From the NCBI GenBank assembly GCA_905116865.2, contig CAJHNH020008455.1:1639580-1703579 (forward strand): a DNA stretch of 64,000 nt, read 5' to 3'. Position 1 is the stretch's first letter. Each line of letters starts with the position of its first letter. Shown piece by piece: positions 1-13,400 of the stretch. The translations under genes and the position numbers were made by a program. The notes under the pieces were generated by a model that saw nothing but the letters and a program-made list of their open reading frames with translations, did not search any database and was not told the DNA's origin. Source of the stretch: Candidula unifasciata (taxonomy: Eukaryota > Mollusca > Gastropoda > Stylommatophora > Geomitridae).

Positions 1-1027
1 GGTTTGGGGTCACTAGTTTTTGTTGACAGCCAGCATTACATGTGCTATTGTGTTGGCGACCATTTTTAATTTTACTAAAATGTTCAATATTATAATCAGT
101 GAATAAGTTAATACACTTGCTAACATAAAAATTAAAAGCTATGGTCACATCCAAATGATGTGTAGAGCTCGCTATGGAAGGTGACAGGTTTGATTCTAGG
201 CACGTTAACTATAGCTTCCGATTGTTATGTTGTCTAGTGTCCTATCTTTCTAAAGTGCTGATCAATACATTGTCTGTCTATTATTATATATATAATTTTC
301 TCAGGAATTTCCCCTCTGTTTATGTGAATTAATGTGAATTACGTCTCTACATACAGCAAAGACCCCAAGTATGGCCAGTTAGCACTCTGGTGGAAACCAA
401 GCTGAATGGAAGAGTGGGGGGACATGCATGGTGATGTGTGTGGTTGGGGGATGCCGCACACGGGCAAGTGGTCTAGGGGATAATGTTAAGTTAGGTAAAT
501 GCATCTATAAATTTCTGTCCTCGCACCTACACACTGGATTCCTTCTATCTAACAACCATGCTGCCCACTTCCGGCACATACTGATGGTGATTATAACGGG
601 TAAAGGAGGGTCAACCCAATTAACCCAATTCAAAAGCACCACCATAAAAAAGGCACAGGCAACACGCCAACATGTCCAAGTAATCATTAACATTGTCTAC
701 GAGTACCGTAAAATACTACACCACGCCAAGTATGCTCTTGTAGTGCAGTCAGTCTCTTTACTGAGGACAACACATTGTGACAAAGATGAATTAGTGAATG
801 ATGACTCATTGTCAAGTCTTCTACTGCCTTCCACAAGCTCACATGAGCAGTCCCTCTAGACAAACAAAGACCCCAGCAAACTATGTACCCAGGTGCCTGC
901 TGACAGCGACTCACATCCGATCGTGCAGATACATCTATGTGATGCACAGTGACAGTTCATACAAACCACTGGTAGGAGAAGCACTAAGGCATTTAAGACA
1001 AATTACCTACAGTATTTCGCTTAGAAG
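1..1027. other. DEPDC5 intron, no feature recognised
   Basis: No DEPDC5 exon, known repeat or coding signal was recognised. The open frames at 428-1076 on both strands lack family features and overlap each other. Confidence 0.5.
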
Positions 1028-1196
1028 TTGGAGTGCATCTGTCAATGGCAATAGCCAACAGTCTGCACACAAATAAGCCAGATCTCTTAAACAGATTTGC
1101 ATAGAAAACTCAAGTTCTGAAACAAGACCAAAGTCCAGAAGTGGACAAACAACCAGAACTTTCAGCTGGAATTTACAGCCGGAGAATGCTAGGTAT
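1028..1196 (-). repeat. dispersed repeat family A
   Basis: Minus-oriented partial copy (plus: GGAGTGCATCTGTCAATGG, AAGACCAAAGTCCAGAAGTG, ATTTACAGCCGGAGAATGC). Full copies of family A are about 250-300 bp, start near GCGTTCACCRGCTGTGAACT and end near CCCAGAACCCACACGGGG. Confidence 0.8.
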
Positions 1197-1215
1197 AATA
1201 CTAACAGATACTCAC

Positions 1216-1428
1216 CAACTGGGAAAGCATGCACCCATCTCCTCCGGTTGCTTGTCATTTTAAACTGCAGTCGGGAAGGAGCAAAGGGGTTGATCAGGGC
1301 CCTGTGTGGCCGATAGGCATGCAGATGTGAATGTCCCACGGGGGAGCCTGCGCTGCCTACAACTGGTCGTTGATGGATTAGCTCGTCACTCTCGGATGAT
1401 TCATACGAGTCTCTGCTGACAGCTTTTT
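1216..1428 (-). CDS. DEPDC5: DEPDC5 exon r (last exon in window)
   Basis: This 213-nt exon encodes [20 protein letters not shown], a Gly/Ser/His linker, and then [20 protein letters not shown] with RRWVHAFPV. The NPFAPSR, then TSNRRRW-H-FPVG block is a DEPDC5 signature. The exon ends at phase 1 before GTGAGT. No further exon was found down to base 1, so the gene continues beyond the left edge. Confidence 0.96.
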
Positions 1429-4400
1429 CTGTTTTAGAGAAACAAACATGTACAAATCATCTATAAAATAAACTTATCCTATTTTCTTCTTTCGTTCGCT
1501 TGAAATAGATTATCTATATCTGCAATGTTGTCTCTAGTATGAACTTCACTGTCTTTTGTAATTCACTCAGTGACCTGTCAAGTCTGACTCGCACCGATGT
1601 TTCTCTTGGCCAAAAGTGTAGCCATGATATGTTGTATTCTGGACAGTCTTGGAGGACATGAGCTGTTGTCTCAAGTACCAGTTCACATGTGCACATGGCT
1701 GATTTGCCGATTTTAAATTTTGTGTAGATGTGGCTGCAAAGTCGATAGTGTCTAGATCTATTCGCATATATAGTTATATTTCCTATAGTGTTTGTACGTG
1801 GCATCCTGATTTTTAGGTGTGCCTCCTGGCTAGTTACCTCCGACTTCAGCACTTAATTTTAATTATTCTGGTAAGCTAGATCAATGTACTAGCATGCAGA
1901 ACCAAAGGAATTTTGTAAACAAATAGAAAAGTGAAAATTCCAGCCACCATTTTCTTACGTCCGGTGCGCAAATTTTATCAGTTATCTTGTGACAATGATA
2001 CTGTTAGGTTCCAGGTATTTACAAATGCTAGAAATCTAAATGTTACTCTTCATACCTTTCCTTCTTGTGGACAAAAGTGTTAGTCCAATGACTGTTATAA
2101 TGAATAATAGTTGAATGTGAAAACTGGCTTTGTAAAAATAGGGTAATTCCCCAATCCTGCTATTCTAGATTGACTCATCCTAAAATGAGTGCCAGGGAAA
2201 TGTCCTGGGAAGTAAGGTGGCTGGCATGACCAGATCACATGAGTTTCGACTGATCTCTAAAATGATGGATCTAACATCATATACTCTATATGCCAATGAT
2301 GAAAAACAGTCCTTTACCTCTACTCATATAATGGTAGAGAATCAGTGCAGTTGATGACCCAGCCTTTAAAAGAGTACCAGGTAAAGATGTGGGAAGTAAA
2401 AACAGCTAGCGTGATGTTATCCACATACACCACCAAGTGCCGACTGGTAGATCAAATTAGGTCTAGCCTTATATGCCCATATGTGTGGGAAAAGGGTCCT
2501 TTATCAGAGCAGTTATGGTGCTGTTCACATTTCCAGGCCCAGTATTAGAGTAACTTCCCTTGCCATTCATGCCACCTATGTTGTGGGGAAGTAATGTTTT
2601 CCTTATTGTGATCGGTGTAACCATTGCCTTTTCTCAGCCTCTCACCACTTGCTTGTGTGATTATTTTCACATTCTGCTACATGCGTGACAGTTCAGGAGT
2701 ATGGAAAAAGCAATATTTTTCTATTCCTACACTCCTTGTAACTGTGTTCTTTCTCTTGGGGGAGGAAGTCACCGCCAACGAACGCAAAAATACAAAAACA
2801 TCCAAGTTTTGATAGCCAAGAATCGTCATGTCTATGGCGCGCTTCTCTATGCACACAAAAACCAACCAACTGAAGAAGTCTCAGGCTTGGCAACGAGTAG
2901 GTTGAAATGTATGCTTCAGTGGGGGAATAATACGCAGACGCAAGATTTGGGAATAGATTAATCTTAGTATACCAAACCCTCAAGGTTTACTGCTCTAGAT
3001 ACAATCCACCTCCCTTCACCTCTGGCTGGCTTTCTCTTGCCAGTTGGTGACAACTGATTGTAGGTCTGTCTGTCTTCTTGTTATGCCTTGGGATCCATAG
3101 CCATTCAACTCACAAGCACACAATTTTTGTGTCTCTGTTTATCAACCATTCTCTCTATATGGTAGGTAGGTAGGTAGGTAGTTGTACCCCACCAGGACAT
3201 AACAAGCAATAAACACCCAGTGACACAAAGTGCCACCATGCAGATGGGGATTACCCATGGAGAGGTCCCAGAAACCCCCAGAAACTCCTGTTAGCTATTA
3301 GGCCATATCTTTGGCTAGTCCATAACTATGCCCCAGCTATATTCAGGGCAGAAACCAGATTGGGCTTCAAATAAAAAAAATTACATCCCACACAGAGACG
3401 ACCATCTCTATATGCTTCAACATCAGTCTATTAAGCCCTCTTGCCAGATTTTCAATTTTGTTGCTAACAAAAAAAAATTAAAAAACGTAAAATCTTACCA
3501 TGTATAGGATAACATCCAAAGGAATAAGACATGTCATCGTGTGAGCCAACTTTGCTTGGTATTAAAATAGCCTGTGAATTATTCTTCGGCGATTCGTCAC
3601 TACTCCTGTACATAGCAAGCTCATCCGAGGTATGCCTAGTGCGTGGCTTCAGTTTTTGCTTGGCTTCTACAAATGTTTTCGGCAAGGCTGGACTGCGAGA
3701 AATTCCTGCACTGCTGGTGCCTCTTACTGAGCTGAAGAGAACATACAAATATGCATAAGTTATTACAAGACGCTTTTAAATCTTTGATGTATCAGGTATT
3801 TTTTTCCCCCTTCTTAGCATTCATCGGCTGTCAACTCCTGCAGAAAATGTTGTTGTTCATCCACTTCTGGACTTTAGGCTTGTTCTAGAACTTGTTTTGC
3901 ATGCATATTCATTACACAGATCTGGTTTACGTGTATGCAGTCTGTTTCTTTCTTGCCTCAGGCAGATGCACCCTGACTTTGAAAGGAAACATCCCCAATT
4001 AATCACCTTGTGCAATGTGCTTATTAGAAGGGGGGTGTCAAGAAATGGCTGTGGTGCACCATGGACTGCCACTCTTGCACTTGGGACAGATTGGTCAGAC
4101 TAACATACAGTCAATGTCAATGTAATGGAGCCACTGATGTCATATTTGTATATAAGCAATTGCTAGACCATTAGTATAAGATTAGAGTCTATGAGATGAC
4201 AGATGACATATTATGAACACCATAATCACTGGTATCATCCATGCTAATCCTGATGGGGGAATTCCCGTTTACAGCATACTAAAGGGAACTCATAAACGAT
4301 ATCAGTGCAGCTATAGTCACTGAATAAGGTGAATACAACTGCATGAAGGATGATGTCTGTGCCTAGGCTATATTTAGTAACGAAATAAGCACAGGAAGGA

Positions 4401-7400
4401 ACTCTCATGATCCTACCAGGAGTTTGTCGACTTATCGGAAGCGTACCTACTTCCGTCTTCTTTCAAAATCGCCATCTATGTGGAAAGGACGTTTCCGCAA
4501 TTATTCGCAAGTACCATCAGGTTTAATTTCGTGAAAGATAAAATGTTTTCTGATTTGGAAAAGAGGGCACTGTTTCTGACACCATTGCATTGGAGTATAT
4601 TCCTGTTTGGGAGGAGCTGCATTAAGACAACTGAACGGATCACTGAAGCCTGAAGTTAAAGTTTCACCAGGTGACTGTGTCGCCCCATGATCTTGATTCC
4701 ACCTCAGCTATAAATTTAACTCCGTTCCAAGGATGAAATTTAGCTGTGTTGTTGCCAATCAGTCTGTATAGTATCCCATTACACTATATGGTGTATAACT
4801 TTTACCTACCTTGCTAGTCTTTTATGATACGGTGAGCGTGGGCATGGAGTGAAAGAGTTTGAAATATACCTTTCTGGGGGGCTTGTAAGTCAATTGGCAG
4901 GAGTGTGTGCGACAGAATTATTAAGACTATCCTGTGCTATACCTATACCGAGCTAGTCTTACCTTTCTGACTCCTGTCACATGACCATGTCTCAAATACG
5001 CGAGGCCCTCCCCCTAGTTTTATAACCAAAGTTAGTAGCCAAATTTATCGTGAGACTACTGACGCTGTAATGAGTAGGGAAGTCTGTAATAAAGATTTCT
5101 TTTTACATCCGCATTTCGCCACAGGCAGTGGGTCTATTCATTCCCCACACCAACCCCCCCCCCCTCCCCTTCCACCCCCAAAATGAGGATCAGGAACCCA
5201 TATGGGGATATAGGGCATATGGTGCCATAAATTTTTATAGACAAATAGGGCTTCGAAGTTTGAAGGGGTCAACATCATTATGTCACCTTTATTTCCCAGC
5301 ACATCTCCTGCTAACCATTTTAGGATAGGTCAAACTGAGAATGCATTTTTTTCTTCTTCTTCTGCAGGTTTTACTTGATGTAAACAACAGTGGGAACTTC
5401 TGGCTGTCCATCCATGTCTGGACTTTGGTCTTGTTCCAGAACCTGAGTGTTGCATGCACATCCATTGTACAGAGCTAGCTTTGTATACGGACTGTTGACT
5501 CCTCACCTCTCTGGCAGACAGACTGACTTCGAAAAAAATACCTCTAAATTAGCCGCTTTTTACAATATGCTTGTTGGAAATGAGGTTGAGCGGATGGGTC
5601 TGTTCTTTTAAAACAATCAAAACTGCTACCAAAATAGAGTATGCATATTCTACATGCACATACCTATAGTCATACATAGAACTTGTATCAAGAAACATTT
5701 GTGGACAGTGTGACGGAGATTTGACAATGAAACACTAACTAGCCATACAGGAAACATGAACATAGATATAGCTCCCACCAGTCAAGTGAACCTTGCCTAA
5801 GCATAACCTGTTACAACATCGGTATGCCTCTATAGCAATGAAGTGCTATATTAAGTTTATACAGGTTTCTGAGCTTGTGGGGAAGGAGAGCTCTGTTCTA
5901 GTCGAGACAGCTTTTGCTCAGAAAAATCATCATGTTGGGGGGGGGGGGGGGGGGGCAAGCAGAACAGACCCACAGCCTCCCCCCCCCCCCCCCCACAAGT
6001 GTGTTGTGTTTCCTTTAAAGTCAGAGTGCACGTGCCTCAAAGATGAGGAACCCAACAGTCTGCATGCAATATAAGCCAGATCTGTAAAGCAAATTTGCAC
6101 ACAAAACTCAAGTTCTGGAATTAGACCAAACTTTAGAAGTGGACGAACAACCAGAGTTTACAGTCGGTGAACACCAAGAACAGCAAGTCAGAAAAAAAAA
6201 GGCTATACTATCTTCCCTCACAGCTTTAAACAAAAAATGCGAGGGCTCAAATGATCCCATGTGAGTTCTAGGGCCCCAGTCTATACTATCTTCCCTCACA
6301 GCTTTAAACAAAACAATGCGAGGGCTCAAATGATCCCATGTGAGTTCTAGGGCCCCATCTGGGAGTGTGTGTGGGGGGTGGGGGGGGGGAGGACAGACTC
6401 CCTTCCGTCCTCAAAAAGTTTGTCACAAAAGGTGACTAATCATGGGATTGCTTAAATGTGTTTAACATAAATGTGCAGATATTGCAGCCTAGCTGTAAGC
6501 CACAACATAACATGCCAACCGCTTTTTTTTTTTTTAAGGGCAAAAAAAAAAAATGTCAATGGTTTGGATTCAAGAGTTGAAACTGAGTCTTCCAGTGAAG
6601 TCACCAAACAACTCAACCATCAACAAATCCTCACAAACACTCATACTTTCACTGACAATGTGAGAACTCATCTGACATACAGATGAGGGCCTCTGGTGAA
6701 GTTCAAAGCAAGGCATTTCTTAAGATACTTACAAAGTCCTAGGCATGGTTCCCACAGGTAATTTGAACACCTGAGCATCATATTCATCATAGTCAACAAA
6801 CGGGATGTTGTCATTAGAATCATACTTGGTAGGCAACATATCTAGAAGTAAACAATTCAAAATAAAATACAAAAATCTCCACTGAACCTTCTCCAAATAC
6901 TAATATATGCCACATAATTCTTCTTCTGCGTTCACCAGCTGTACACTAGCAGAAAGTTCTGGTCGTTCGTCCAAATCTGAACTCCAGTCCTGCTCCAGAA
7001 CCTGAGTGTTGTGTGTGCATCAGTTTTACAGGTCTGATTCACTTGAATACAGACTGTTGGTTCCTTGCCTCTCCGGCAGATGCACTCTGACTTTAAAGGA
7101 AGCACCCCAATTAGTCAACTCTTACGACATGCTTTTGGGGAGGCAGTGGGTCTATTCTTGTTTTCCCTATAATAGGGCCCCAGAACCCACACAGGGATGT
7201 CATAATTCAGTACAGAAGACTCACTAATGCTTAAAAAAATTAAAAACTAATTTAGAATTAAGCAACTCGGTTTTTAGGATCCTTTAAATATATGCTTTCA
7301 TTTATGACTTGTGGCAGGACTTTTTTCTGGTGTTTACTGTGATAAAGAGAAGCAGTAGGCCAAGTGGTTAGAAGGTATGGCTCGGAGACTCAGGTTCAAC

Positions 7401-10400
7401 CCCCGGTAAGGTGATGAATTTTTCTGTTGAGGCAAAATCAAACGCCCTAACTTGTATAGCTGCAATGTGGCTCTATCTAGGGTTTGATTGAACTCATCAT
7501 CAAATTGCTATACTGATGTTCTTAGGTATACACAGTTACTAAGAATACACCAGACGATGAACACTCAGTTATTGATCTTTATTCGCTGTTCCCACAACTG
7601 TACTGTCCAGTCGCTCACTTGTGTTCTCGTGGTTGCTAGGCATGGCTGATTCCTGATGACATTTCCAACTATCTCACATGGTGATTCTCTCTGCCATTAC
7701 CTTTCGGATCATACATCTGGATCAGGCTAACATATTGTACCTAGTACCTGTACACAACTGAAACTAGCAGTCTGTAGACATTCATCTCTGCTCTAGAACA
7801 AATACATGTGGTGAGACTCTGCATTCTTATCTCGCCTTCGACCACACACATCCAGGTCCAAACTTCAACTGACTCCCTATCCTCTCTGGGGTTCATACCT
7901 TCCATTGAAGTCTCACGCTTTCCTCATATCCCTATTCACCTACCACGGGATACCTGAGACATGCTTTCCACACTTTCGTGTTTTTTCACTGGTCCTCTGA
8001 CCTTATCGCCCCAATCCGGAACTATCTGGAATTTCCCCAGGAATTCACAACATTACAATAGCCCCGGCGACAGCATTAGCCATGTTGCCCTAAATCCTAA
8101 TGCTCACAATCCCCTGTCTACACTGCCCTAAAAAGGTTGTAAAACAGACAGTAATGACAGTGACTGTAATCAAAAACACTAATGAGCACCATTACACTTT
8201 TTAGACAATGAGTAGTCAGTTTTTTAAATAAAAAAATCCATTCTGTTGTAACAAGCTATTCTACATTAATTTTGACCAGGGAGCAAAGGTCTTTTTTTTT
8301 TAAAGTACCGGCACCCATGACCTTCCGATCCGCAGGCCAGCATCTAACTGCTAAAGCACAGCGGCTCCCCTTCTGCATAGTAGTATGACTTTAACCTCTT
8401 CAGTATGAAACAGTAACTTTAAAAAACAATAATATAGGATAGGAGGAGTCTGTATGTTGAATACACACACAAAACTGACTAGACAGATGTATGTTTGTTG
8501 AATACACACATTAGACTAACAAAACAGGTACAAAGACCCTATGATGAATTTTCAAGGTCTAGCTGTAGGCACAAACTGATCATATATCAAAACATCCGAG
8601 AAGGCTAACCTGAATAACAAATACCCAAAGAAGTCGATGTGTCAGCCGAAAAAGAATTTTTTTTGTTTTTAATCAAAGCACCAAATATATTTAAATTGTT
8701 GGACGAATGGATGCTCTATAAACCAAACAAACAGCGGTTTGTCGTTTATACCCTCTCAGACTACTCTGGAATATTTTAACTCTCCTGAAATAAAGTTCAT
8801 TTTTTTTTAAACTACAATTACTGTAAAGCAAAATTATTTAAAATGCGAAGTCAAAAATTAACCTATGCAATTAAATTTTCATCTTGCATGTAGAAAAAAG
8901 AGGCAAGTGATATGCATTTCTCCTCTCACCCTGCCCACTCCTCCTCCCCCAGCCCCCTCCACAAATCCCTCTTCTTTCAGCTACTGCGCAAGCGGAAGGC
9001 GTGCCAAAATAAGTATCAAACCCAAGACTATCATGTTAGACATGCACTAATCCCACCACACATTATACAAGTTTTAAATAAAATGCAATTAAACAAACAC
9101 CTACTTTTCTGTGGTAATTTAGGCCGCTCTTCCAGTTCTTTCAATTCTTTCAACTGAAAAAAAAAAAAACATTCTAGAAAAACTTGGATTACAGTAATGC
9201 ATCTTTCTTTCAGAATAAGAATCCAACAAATTTAAATGTCAGTTTGAGACTGTTAGGCATGTCTTCATATTGCCCAATTGTCCAAGTCTGTCTTCTACAA
9301 ACAGTTCCTTTCTGAAATCTGACCAAAGTTGTTTGCTTCTGTGCATACCTTATAAATGGCAGTTGGCACATTGTGGTTTACAGCTAGGCTGAGATTGCTG
9401 ATCTTTTAGCCCAACACGTCCCATTTCAACCAATTAGTCACCTTTTGCAAAAGTTGTTATAGGGGTGTGGGGTCTGTTTCCCCTCTCAAAATGGGACCCT
9501 AAAACCAATGTGGCAGAAACCCATTCTTTGCTTTCACAGGCTGTAAACTCTGACGGAAAGTTCTGGTTCTTCGTCAACCACTCTTCACCTCCAAAGTTGT
9601 GTCCCAGAACCTGAGTTGCAGGCACATCTGTTTTGCAGATCTGGCTTATATGAATGCAGACTGTTGGTTCCCTGTCTTTCAGGCATATGAACAAGGAGGC
9701 AGTGGGTCTGCTCTCATTTTCCCTATAGTAGGGATCCAGAACCCACACGGGGAGGTTTCAAATCCCAATAAGCAGCAGTAAATAAGATTATTACTCAACT
9801 TTCAGCAAGGAGATTTAAAGAAGTTTAAGAGAATCAGTAAACCACAGAATCTGGCTAAATATGAACACTCAGAAGAAAGGATTAGCAAAAAACGAGATGC
9901 ACACCAGACACACCAGAAGACTTGTTAACATAGAACTGGTACTATTAGCCATCGGACGTTGGAGTTCATACTGAGGGGAGGATCTGAGCACCTATGGGCA
10001 TGTCTGGAGTGCAATGATGATAACCCAATTAACTAACTAACTAACTCAGAAGAAAGGCAAGATGGACATATAACAAGACTGCAGCCAGCATCATTTGTAT
10101 AAGAACTGCCAACTACTGACAACAGAAATGGAGTATCTATGACAGTGCTATGATGCTGATTCTCAACACGAGAGTCAAGTACACAGAACTGATTTAATTT
10201 CACAACAAATCATGCCTTCAGACATTTCACAGTTTAAAATAAAAAGTATGCAAGTAATAGCAAAATATCTTTCAGCTGTTATGTGGTAAGATATATCTAA
10301 TAGGCATCCACTGCACTATCAAGTGGATGATGAAGAACCTTCCTTTCTAAGAGAACTAATCTAATCTGAAAACGAGTTTTATGAAGCCGTCAGTCACATC

Positions 10401-13400
10401 AATATTGTCTGTGGCGATGAAGTTGGTAACAACACAAAATTAATGGTTAAATGAAAAAAAGAAAGACAGTCTTAGGATAAGTTAAAGGTGCTTCTATGAC
10501 ATCTCACTTAGGATAAGTTAAAGGTGCTTCTATGACATCTCACTTAGGATAAGTTAAAGGTGCTTCTATGACATCTCACTTAGGATGAGTTAAAGGGGCT
10601 TCTATGATATCTTTCTTAGGATGAGTTAAAAGTGCTTCTACAATATCATTCTTAGGATAAGTTAAAGGTGCTTCTATGATATCTTTCTTAGGATAAGATA
10701 AATGTGCTTCTTCAATATCTCTTAGGAAAAGTTTAAAGTTCTTTTATGACATCAAACTCGGGATAAGTTAAAGGTGCTTCTACGACATCTCTCTTAGGAT
10801 AAATTAAAGGTGCTTCCATGACAGCTTTCTTAAGCTAAAGGTGTTTCTATAATATCTTTCTTAGGATAAGTTAAATGTTAAAATTGTTGTGTATCCTTTA
10901 CAGGATGAAGCAGAAACAACTCCAGCATATTTCAGCCGTTGTTTTTCAAGGCAAATTTATGTCTAGTAGTTTGCCACTGATTTCTGGATGGTTGGTTTCT
11001 GGATACCACTGTCAAAACCAACGCCAGGCCAGCAGCTGGGATCGAACCCGGCACCTCAACATTACGAAGTGTGTTCACAGCGCATAAGCCACAGATGCCG
11101 ACTAGTTAAAGGTGCTTCTATGACTTCTCTCAGGATAAATTAAAGGTGCTTCTATGACATCTCACTTATGAAAAGTTAAAGTTGCTTCGATAACATCTCA
11201 CTTAGGATAAGAAAGAGGTGCTTCTATGACATTTTTTGTTCGATAAGTTTAAAGTGCTTTTATGACATTTCTTACGATAAGTTAACAGTGCTTCTGTGAC
11301 ATCTTTCTTAGGATAAGGTAAAGGTGCTTCTATGACATGTCTCAGAGAGTAGAAAAACAAATAAATCACATCCTTGTGAACTGTTAAGGATCACTTACAG
11401 TAGGCAGGTCATCTCTTAATGAGTGTTCCATCCCTACAGATTATACCAGGAACATCTCAGCACAGTATGAATTCCGTGGCAACAAAATGTATACCAAAAC
11501 TGTGCTATAGTCTTTCTTGTAGACAGGTTGTCAAATTTTTTTTAAGTTTTAAATTCACAGTAAGTTTTTTCCCATTGCACACTTCAACCTTTTATACCCC
11601 CGGACCAACAAACACAAAAATATATATATTTCCGGTGCCAAATTACTGCATACATCGCCTCAGTGGTTATGCAGAAATGTAGTGCTGGAATCATGTAGCT
11701 TCTACACGATTAGGCAGAAAGTTTTGGCACCCCACCAAAGCATATTCACGGCCCACCAGCAGTCTGTGGACCACTTGAAGAACTCTGGTATCTTCAACCT
11801 TTTCTTTTCCAATTTCCATTTATTTATTGGGCACATACTGAATCATGCAGCAGGCTACAGTATGCCAATCAGTTCCCTGCCAACTCTGCTATCTCACAAG
11901 GTTTTATGAATTTATTACAGGCATAATGTACAATTTTTACACAGTGAATACAGCAGTATAAATTAATCTTAAAACCAACGAGCAAGCTGACAGGTTGACA
12001 AGAAGTCAGTCACATACCAAGGCAAGTGGAGGCTTGATCCGAGGCACAAAGGGAGAATTCATGTGATTCTCTATCTGGTTTTTAGACATGTAGAAGCTAT
12101 TGGAAAATGCAGTCATGAAAAGAGTCACAATTTGTCAACACAGGCACATCAAATATATAATGTAAATATGTGGGTAGGGGCTTTAAGGAATTAATGAAAC
12201 CTTTACGTTATAAGTGGATATTTCACAATCAAAATATTTCATAAAACCTATGCTTGACTTCAATGATCGTGTAACTACAGCAGACCTGTAAAATCAATCT
12301 TTGCATTCACCAGCCGTAAACTCAGGCAGACAGTTCTTGTAGTTCATCTACTTCTGATCTTTGGTCTTGTTCCAAAACTTATTTTGCACGCACATCAGTT
12401 TTATAGACCTGATTTACATTTATTCAGACTTGGTTTCTCACCTCAGCCAGATTTATTCTGACATTTTGACATAAACGCTCATAATTTGTCCATTTTTATT
12501 ACAAGCTTGTAATGCGGAAAGGAGGGGGGGGGGGGGGAGGGGGTTGGGGGGTAGTGGGCCTTCTCTTGTTTCCTCCAAAAAGAGGCCCTGGAACCAAAAC
12601 AGGGATTTTAAAATCAGTGATTTACAAGTTTTTAGTTTTATTAAATGAAATTATATTAGTTTGATAAAGTTTTTCACCTTAAAGTCAACACCAAACCACT
12701 TTCTGTTTTGACAAGAATAACCTTGTCTGGCAGTTGCATTCCATCCTCTAACATGTTGACATCTGCCCACTGCATTACTGGAGATGAGTATGTCTAATTT
12801 CACCAATACAGGAGAAGGATACTTTCTGACCATTACATCTTTCAGCCTTAACCAGGGTCATTTTTAAAAAGTAAAAAATTTTCATTTTCTGAGAATTATG
12901 TCTGGTAGTTGAGGGACATTCCATGCTCTAATGCAGTGGTTCTCAACCTTCCTAACACCACGACCCTTTAAAACAGTTCCTCCTGTTGTGGTGACCCCCC
13001 AACCATAACATTATTTTCCCTGCTACTTCATAACTTCACTGAATATGTGTTTTCGGATGGTCTTAGGAGACCTGTGTGAAAGGGTCATATTCCACCCACA
13101 GGTTGAGAACAACGGCTCTAATGTGATGACATCTGTCCTGTTGCATAATGTATTATAACTGTATTAGAACTGGAGATGTGTTTCTCAAGTAAAAGTAAGT
13201 AAAGTAAAGATCCCTTTTCACGCCTTTCGGCGCATAGGGCATATGGGCAGAGCGTCCCATATTTTTACAGACCATCAGCACTCTGTGGGTAATGTGGTCA
13301 GCATTACGCCGGTGTTTCTCAAGAGCTATTAGTATCCAGTATAAGACAGCTGTCATTGAAGTAACTGTTGTTCGTCCATCACAGGCGATGATGGCCAGTT

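Noticed and set aside
7330..7425. Functional tRNA gene
   Set aside because: A and B box-like motifs are present, but no acceptor stem pairing or complete cloverleaf could be drawn. SINE head is the better reading.
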